Shown here piece by piece: positions 60,609-64,000 of a DNA stretch of 64,000 nucleotides (positions within the stretch are counted from its first letter, which is position 1; every line of letters begins with the position of its first letter). The stretch comes from Bacteroidales bacterium (GTDB lineage Bacteria > Bacteroidota > Bacteroidia > Bacteroidales > F082), in assembly GCA_017394865.1 (NCBI GenBank), contig JAFPWT010000011.1, forward strand, positions 141,303 through 205,302, written 5' to 3'. Made by a program: the position numbers and the translations under genes. The notes beneath the pieces were generated by a model, which ran no database searches, had not been told where the DNA came from, and worked only from the letters and a program-made list of their open reading frames with translations.

Positions 60609-61016
60609 ATGGGATCTAGAAAACACAACAGAGCCGAAGCCATCAAGGAGGCTCGCAAAACTGTAGCCATCGCACATCTTAACAATGTGCCTACTTCACC
60701 ATTCAAGATGCGTCTTGTGGCCGACATGATCAGAGGCCAGAAGGTTGAGATCGCCTTGCACTCCCTGCAGTATTCCACCAAGGACGCTGCCAAGCCGGTG
60801 TACAAGCTGCTCCGCTCAGCCATCGCCAACTGGGAGGCCAAGAACGAGGGAAAACGCGTTGAGGACAGCAACCTCTACGTCAAAGAGATTTGGGTCGACG
60901 AAGGCCGTACGCTGAAGCGCATCCAGGCTGCCCCTCACGGACGTGCATTCCACATCCGCAAGCGCTCGAATCACGTCACTATTATTGTGGACAGCAGAAT
61001 TGCCAAGGAAGAATAA
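60609..61016 (+). CDS. rplV: 50S ribosomal protein L22
   Basis: 135 residues. It lines the peptide tunnel with L4, the site of macrolide-resistance changes. [23 protein letters not shown] and [32 protein letters not shown] include the tunnel loop, with no insertion. It is the only gene in the operon with a full AGGAGG ribosome-binding site. Confidence 0.97.
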   Translation: MGSRKHNRAEAIKEARKTVAIAHLNNVPTSPFKMRLVADMIRGQKVEIALHSLQYSTKDAAKPVYKLLRSAIANWEAKNEGKRVEDSNLYVKEIWVDEGRTLKRIQAAPHGRAFHIRKRSNHVTIIVDSRIAKEE

Positions 61017-61039
61017 GTTGAATAATTAGATAAGTAAAA

Positions 61040-61771
61040 ATGGGACAAAAAACTAATCCTATAGGTCTTAGATTGGGAATCATCAAAGGATGGGATTCCA
61101 ATTGGTATGGCGGAAAAGACTTTTCAGCCAAGCTCGTTGAGGACGACAAGATCCGCAAGTATCTGAACGCCCGACTCGGCAAGGCTGGCATCTCAAAGAT
61201 CGCCATCGAACGTTCCTTGAAGTATGTCACCGTTACTATCTTCACTGCCCGCCCGGGTATGATCATCGGCAAAGGCGGCGAGGAAGTCGACAAGCTGAAG
61301 AAAGAGCTCGTCAAGCTGACAGGCAAGGAGATCCAAATCAACATCAACGAGATCAAGAGACCTGAACTCGATGCTTACATCGTGGCTAGCTCGATCGCCA
61401 AGCAGATCGAAGGCCGTGTCTCGTACCGCCGCGCCATCAAGACGGCTTCGACAGGTACCATGAGAATCGGCGCCGAAGGCATCAAGATTTTGATCTCGGG
61501 TCGCGTCGGCGGTGCGGAAATCGCTCGTTCCGAATCCTTCAAGGAGGGACGTATTCCGCTGCACACCCTGCGTGCCGACATCGACTACTCCTTAGTCGAA
61601 GCACACACCTCCTACGGCCGTCTCGGCATCAAGGTGTGGATCTGCAAAGGTGAAATCTATGGCAAGCCCGAACTGGTTCCGACAAGCGTCAACAGCGCGG
61701 CCAACAAACGCCCCGCTGCTGCTGGCAAACCCGCCGGTGCACCTCGCCGTGGCAATGGAAAACGTAAATAA
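61040..61771 (+). CDS. rpsC: 30S ribosomal protein S3
   Basis: 243 residues. It forms part of the mRNA entry channel and helicase. The KH domain motif [23 protein letters not shown] and the C-terminal domain ([30 protein letters not shown]) are complete. A basic Ala/Pro-rich tail ends the protein. Confidence 0.98.
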   Translation: MGQKTNPIGLRLGIIKGWDSNWYGGKDFSAKLVEDDKIRKYLNARLGKAGISKIAIERSLKYVTVTIFTARPGMIIGKGGEEVDKLKKELVKLTGKEIQININEIKRPELDAYIVASSIAKQIEGRVSYRRAIKTASTGTMRIGAEGIKILISGRVGGAEIARSESFKEGRIPLHTLRADIDYSLVEAHTSYGRLGIKVWICKGEIYGKPELVPTSVNSAANKRPAAAGKPAGAPRRGNGKRK

Positions 61772-61798
61772 TTTGTGAACTTTAAAAGTTAAGTAACG

Positions 61799-62218
61799 AT
61801 GTTACAACCGAAAAGACAGAAATTCAGAAGACCCCAAAAAGGTAAGATGAAAGGCAACGCTTTCCGTGGCCACGAACTAGCTTTTGGATCTTTTGGAATC
61901 AAGACACTGGAAGAGGCTCTGATCACCGCTCGCCAGATCGAGGCAGCCCGTCAGGCCGTCACACGTTATATGAAACGTGAAGGACAGATTTGGATCCGCA
62001 TCTACCCTGACAAACCCATCACCAAGAAGCCTTTGGACGTCCGTATGGGTAAAGGTAAGGGTGACCCGGAATACTTTGTAGCTCGCGTTACCCCCGGCCA
62101 CATGCTGTTTGAGGCCGACGGTGTTCCGATGGCAGTCGCCAAGGAAGCTCTCCGTCTCGCAGCCCAGAAGCTGCCCGTAACGACGAAGTTTGTGGTAAGA
62201 AGAGATTACGTCGAATAA
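61799..62218 (+). CDS. rplP: 50S ribosomal protein L16
   Basis: 139 residues. It contacts A-site tRNA and 5S r[22 protein letters not shown], the [37 protein letters not shown] stretch and [16 protein letters not shown] are diagnostic, including the arginine that is hydroxylated in other bacteria. Confidence 0.98.
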   Translation: MLQPKRQKFRRPQKGKMKGNAFRGHELAFGSFGIKTLEEALITARQIEAARQAVTRYMKREGQIWIRIYPDKPITKKPLDVRMGKGKGDPEYFVARVTPGHMLFEADGVPMAVAKEALRLAAQKLPVTTKFVVRRDYVE

Positions 62219-62236
62219 TTCAAGAAGGAACACGCT

Positions 62237-62437
62237 ATGAAAAAAGAATCATTAAGAGAGTTGAGCGTCGCCGATCTGAACGAACGTCTTGAGATCGCCC
62301 GCACACAGCTGGTGAAGATGAACCTGAACCACGCTGCTTCTCCGCTGGAGAACCCGAACCTGATTCGCGCCACGCGCAAAAACATCGCACGTCTCCTGAC
62401 TGAGTTGAGAAGACGCGAGCTCGAACAGAATAACTAA
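62237..62437 (+). CDS. rpmC: 50S ribosomal protein L29
   Basis: 66 residues. It is a two-helix protein near the tunnel exit. ELSVADLNERLEIARTQLVKMNLNHA and NPNLIRATRKNIARLLTELRRRE fit the family. AAGGA occurs 10 nt before the start, a partial Shine-Dalgarno. Confidence 0.96.
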   Translation: MKKESLRELSVADLNERLEIARTQLVKMNLNHAASPLENPNLIRATRKNIARLLTELRRRELEQNN

Positions 62438-62458
62438 TTTTAACGGCGAATAGACAAA

Positions 62459-62716
62459 ATGGAAACAAGAAATTTGAGAAAAGAGAGAATCGGCGTGGTT
62501 GTCAGCAACAAGATGGACAAATCCATCGTCGTGGAGATCGAACGCCGTGAAAAGCACCCGATCTACGGTAAGTTTATCAAGAAAACGAACCGTTTCATGG
62601 CTCACGACGAGAAGAATGAATGCAACATCGGCGATACCGTGCGCATCATGGAAACCCGTCCTATGAGCAAAAACAAATGTTGGAGATTAGTAGAAATTAT
62701 CGAAAGGGCTAAGTAA
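62459..62716 (+). CDS. rpsQ: 30S ribosomal protein S17
   Basis: 85 residues. It is an early-assembly protein binding the 5' domain of 16S r[32 protein letters not shown] and the [25 protein letters not shown] barrel are typical. It is 2 bp before rplN. Confidence 0.97.
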   Translation: METRNLRKERIGVVVSNKMDKSIVVEIERREKHPIYGKFIKKTNRFMAHDEKNECNIGDTVRIMETRPMSKNKCWRLVEIIERAK

Positions 62717-62718
62717 TT

Positions 62719-63087
62719 ATGATACAACAGGAAACCAGACTCGCAGTAGCTGACAATAGCGGTGCAAAAGAAGTCCTCTGCATCAGAGTGTTAGGCGGAA
62801 CCAAGAAGCGTTACGCCCACACCGGCGACATCATCGTCGTCACCGTGAAAAGCGCCATTCCAAGCGGTAACATCAAGAAAGGTACCGTTTCAAAGGCAGT
62901 CGTAGTCCGCACCAAGAAGGAAACCCGCCGTCCCGACGGTTCCTACATCCGTTTTGACGACAACGCTTGCGTTCTTCTGAACAACGCCGGCGAACTCGTC
63001 GGAACCCGTATCTTTGGTCCCGTTGCCAGAGAGTTGCGTGAAAAGCAATTTATGAAAATAGTTTCACTTGCTCCAGAAGTGTTGTAA
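62719..63087 (+). CDS. rplN: 50S ribosomal protein L14
   Basis: 122 residues. It forms an intersubunit bridge and binds Rsf[39 protein letters not shown] and [28 protein letters not shown] are diagnostic. It opens the part corresponding to the spc operon. Confidence 0.98.
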   Translation: MIQQETRLAVADNSGAKEVLCIRVLGGTKKRYAHTGDIIVVTVKSAIPSGNIKKGTVSKAVVVRTKKETRRPDGSYIRFDDNACVLLNNAGELVGTRIFGPVARELREKQFMKIVSLAPEVL

Positions 63088-63105
63088 TCCAAAAAAGAAT
63101 TGACT

Positions 63106-63423
63106 ATGAAATTACATGTTAAGAAAGGCGACACTGTCCTGGTACTCTCAGGCAATGACAAAGGCAAGCAAGGCAAAGTGATGAGCGTCGACGTGAAATC
63201 GCAAAGAGCTATCGTCGAAGGCGTGAGAATCATGTCAAAGCACATCCGTCCGAACGCCGAGCATCCTCAAGGTGGCATCATTAAACAAGAAGCCCCCATC
63301 CACATCTCCAACCTCATGGTGGTCGACAACAGCGGCAAACCCACGAGAGTCGGACGTAAGAAAGATGAAAAGACTGGCAAGTCAGTCCGTTATTCAAAGA
63401 AAACCGGAGAAATAATTAAGTAA
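63106..63423 (+). CDS. rplX: 50S ribosomal protein L24
   Basis: 105 residues from the ATG at 63106; a TTG start two codons earlier is possible. It initiates 50S assembly. The KOW motif [24 protein letters not shown] is clear, followed by [25 protein letters not shown]. It is 1 bp before rplE. Confidence 0.97.
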   Translation: MKLHVKKGDTVLVLSGNDKGKQGKVMSVDVKSQRAIVEGVRIMSKHIRPNAEHPQGGIIKQEAPIHISNLMVVDNSGKPTRVGRKKDEKTGKSVRYSKKTGEIIK

Positions 63424-63424
63424 G

Positions 63425-63982
63425 ATGAACTATCAACCCAGACTTAGAACTCAATACAAGAGTGAAATCGTGCCTGCATTGATGGAGGAATTCCACTATA
63501 AGAGCGTGATGCAGGTTCCACGGCTTTTGAAAATTTCACTCAATCAGGGTATCGGTGCTGCCTTGGCAGACAAGAAACTGATTGATTATGGTGTAGAGGA
63601 GATGAGTGCTATCACCGGTCAGAAAGCCGTTCCGACTATCTCACGTCACGACGTCAGTAACTTCAAACTGCGTCGCGGCAACCCGATTGGCGTCCACGTC
63701 ACCCTGCGCGGCGACAAGATGTACGAATTTCTCGAACGTCTCGTCTGCGTCGCTCTCCCGCGTGTCCGCGACTTCAGGGGTATCAACGACAAAGGCTTCG
63801 ATGGCCGTGGAAACTACAGCTTCGGTATCACCGAACAGATTATCTTCCCGGAAATCGACATCGAAAAGGTCAACCACATCAATGGTATGAACATCACCTT
63901 CGTCACTTCAGCCAATACTGATCAAGAGGCTTTGGCTTTATTGAAGAAATTTGGTCTTCCTTTTAAAAATCAAAAAAAGTAA
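63425..63982 (+). CDS. rplE: 50S ribosomal protein L5
   Basis: 185 residues. It binds 5S rRNA in the central protuberance. [62 protein letters not shown] and [24 protein letters not shown] match the family. It is followed by rpsN after 3 bp. Confidence 0.98.
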   Translation: MNYQPRLRTQYKSEIVPALMEEFHYKSVMQVPRLLKISLNQGIGAALADKKLIDYGVEEMSAITGQKAVPTISRHDVSNFKLRRGNPIGVHVTLRGDKMYEFLERLVCVALPRVRDFRGINDKGFDGRGNYSFGITEQIIFPEIDIEKVNHINGMNITFVTSANTDQEALALLKKFGLPFKNQKK

Positions 63983-63985
63983 ACC

Positions 63986-64000
63986 ATGGCAAAAGAGTCA
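63986..64000 (+). CDS. rpsN: 30S ribosomal protein S14, first five codons only
   Basis: The window ends after MAKES. This start and the position after rplE fit rpsN, which follows rplE in the standard spc gene order. It cannot be told whether it is the zinc-binding form. Confidence 0.7.

Overview
The window is a stretch of chromosome from a member of the Bacteroidota, most probably the order Bacteroidales. The evidence is: more than twenty -7 promoter boxes of the TAnnTTTG type in front of genes; very few Shine-Dalgarno sites; six exported proteins ending in type A sorting domains of the type IX secretion system (T9SS); an archaeal/eukaryal-type ProRS; a tmRNA tag ending NNYAFAA; and a joined str-S10-spc ribosomal operon without tuf. 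I see no phage, insertion sequence, CRISPR array or rRNA operon.

Layout. 1-5.7 kb: a partial Tyr/Trp/His-rich lipoprotein, proS, a GIN-domain lipoprotein overlapping a PagL-like outer-membrane deacylase, and mazG. 5.8-9.9 kb: a large T9SS protein with an internal duplication, then cdsA-psd (phosphatidylethanolamine synthesis). 9.9-16.4 kb: an exported Xaa-Pro aminopeptidase, a SpoU methyltransferase-YjjG phosphatase fusion, an MbnP/MbnH-like pair, a DUF2027-Smr protein, a toxin-antitoxin remnant and tRNA-Arg. 16.4-20.6 kb: a three-gene run with a Tat-exported aldo/keto reductase-ferredoxin lipoprotein, a membrane protein with six predicted [4Fe-4S] sites and an internal Tat-like segment, and a T9SS beta-helix protein. 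20.7-25.7 kb: an orphan signal-peptide ORF, an NtrC-type regulator without a DNA-binding domain, ssrA, a nine-repeat FG-GAP T9SS protein, a retropepsin-like protease and a LOG-family protein. 25.7-30.8 kb: tRNA-Gly, an SPFH/zinc-ribbon and Tim44-like/zinc-ribbon pair, tRNA-Val, a cupin, a rhodanese-metallo-beta-lactamase lipoprotein and another lipoprotein. 30.8-41 kb: two tandem paralogous T9SS proteins, then rsmG-M16 peptidase-MFS, and a glucosaminidase-LysM protein. 41-45 kb: a 1,225-residue T9SS protein with three related modules, translationally coupled to a 100-residue protein with a C-terminal sorting-like tail. 45-51 kb: the lpdA-rfbC-mltD-uvrA run. 51-54 kb: small exported or membrane proteins and a patatin. 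54-64 kb: the ribosomal operon from rpsL to rpsN (cut), preceded by a long structured leader.

How the genes fit together. Much of the accessory content concerns the cell envelope: T9SS cargo, lipoproteins, lipid and peptidoglycan enzymes, and two candidate extracytoplasmic redox modules. No T9SS machinery genes lie here, so the cargo depends on loci elsewhere. The most interesting candidates are the transmembrane iron-sulfur protein with its Tat-exported reductase, the MbnP/MbnH-like pair, the SpoU-YjjG fusion, the coupled T9SS/C-terminal-tail gene pair, the SPFH/Tim44 zinc-ribbon pair and the rpsL leader.
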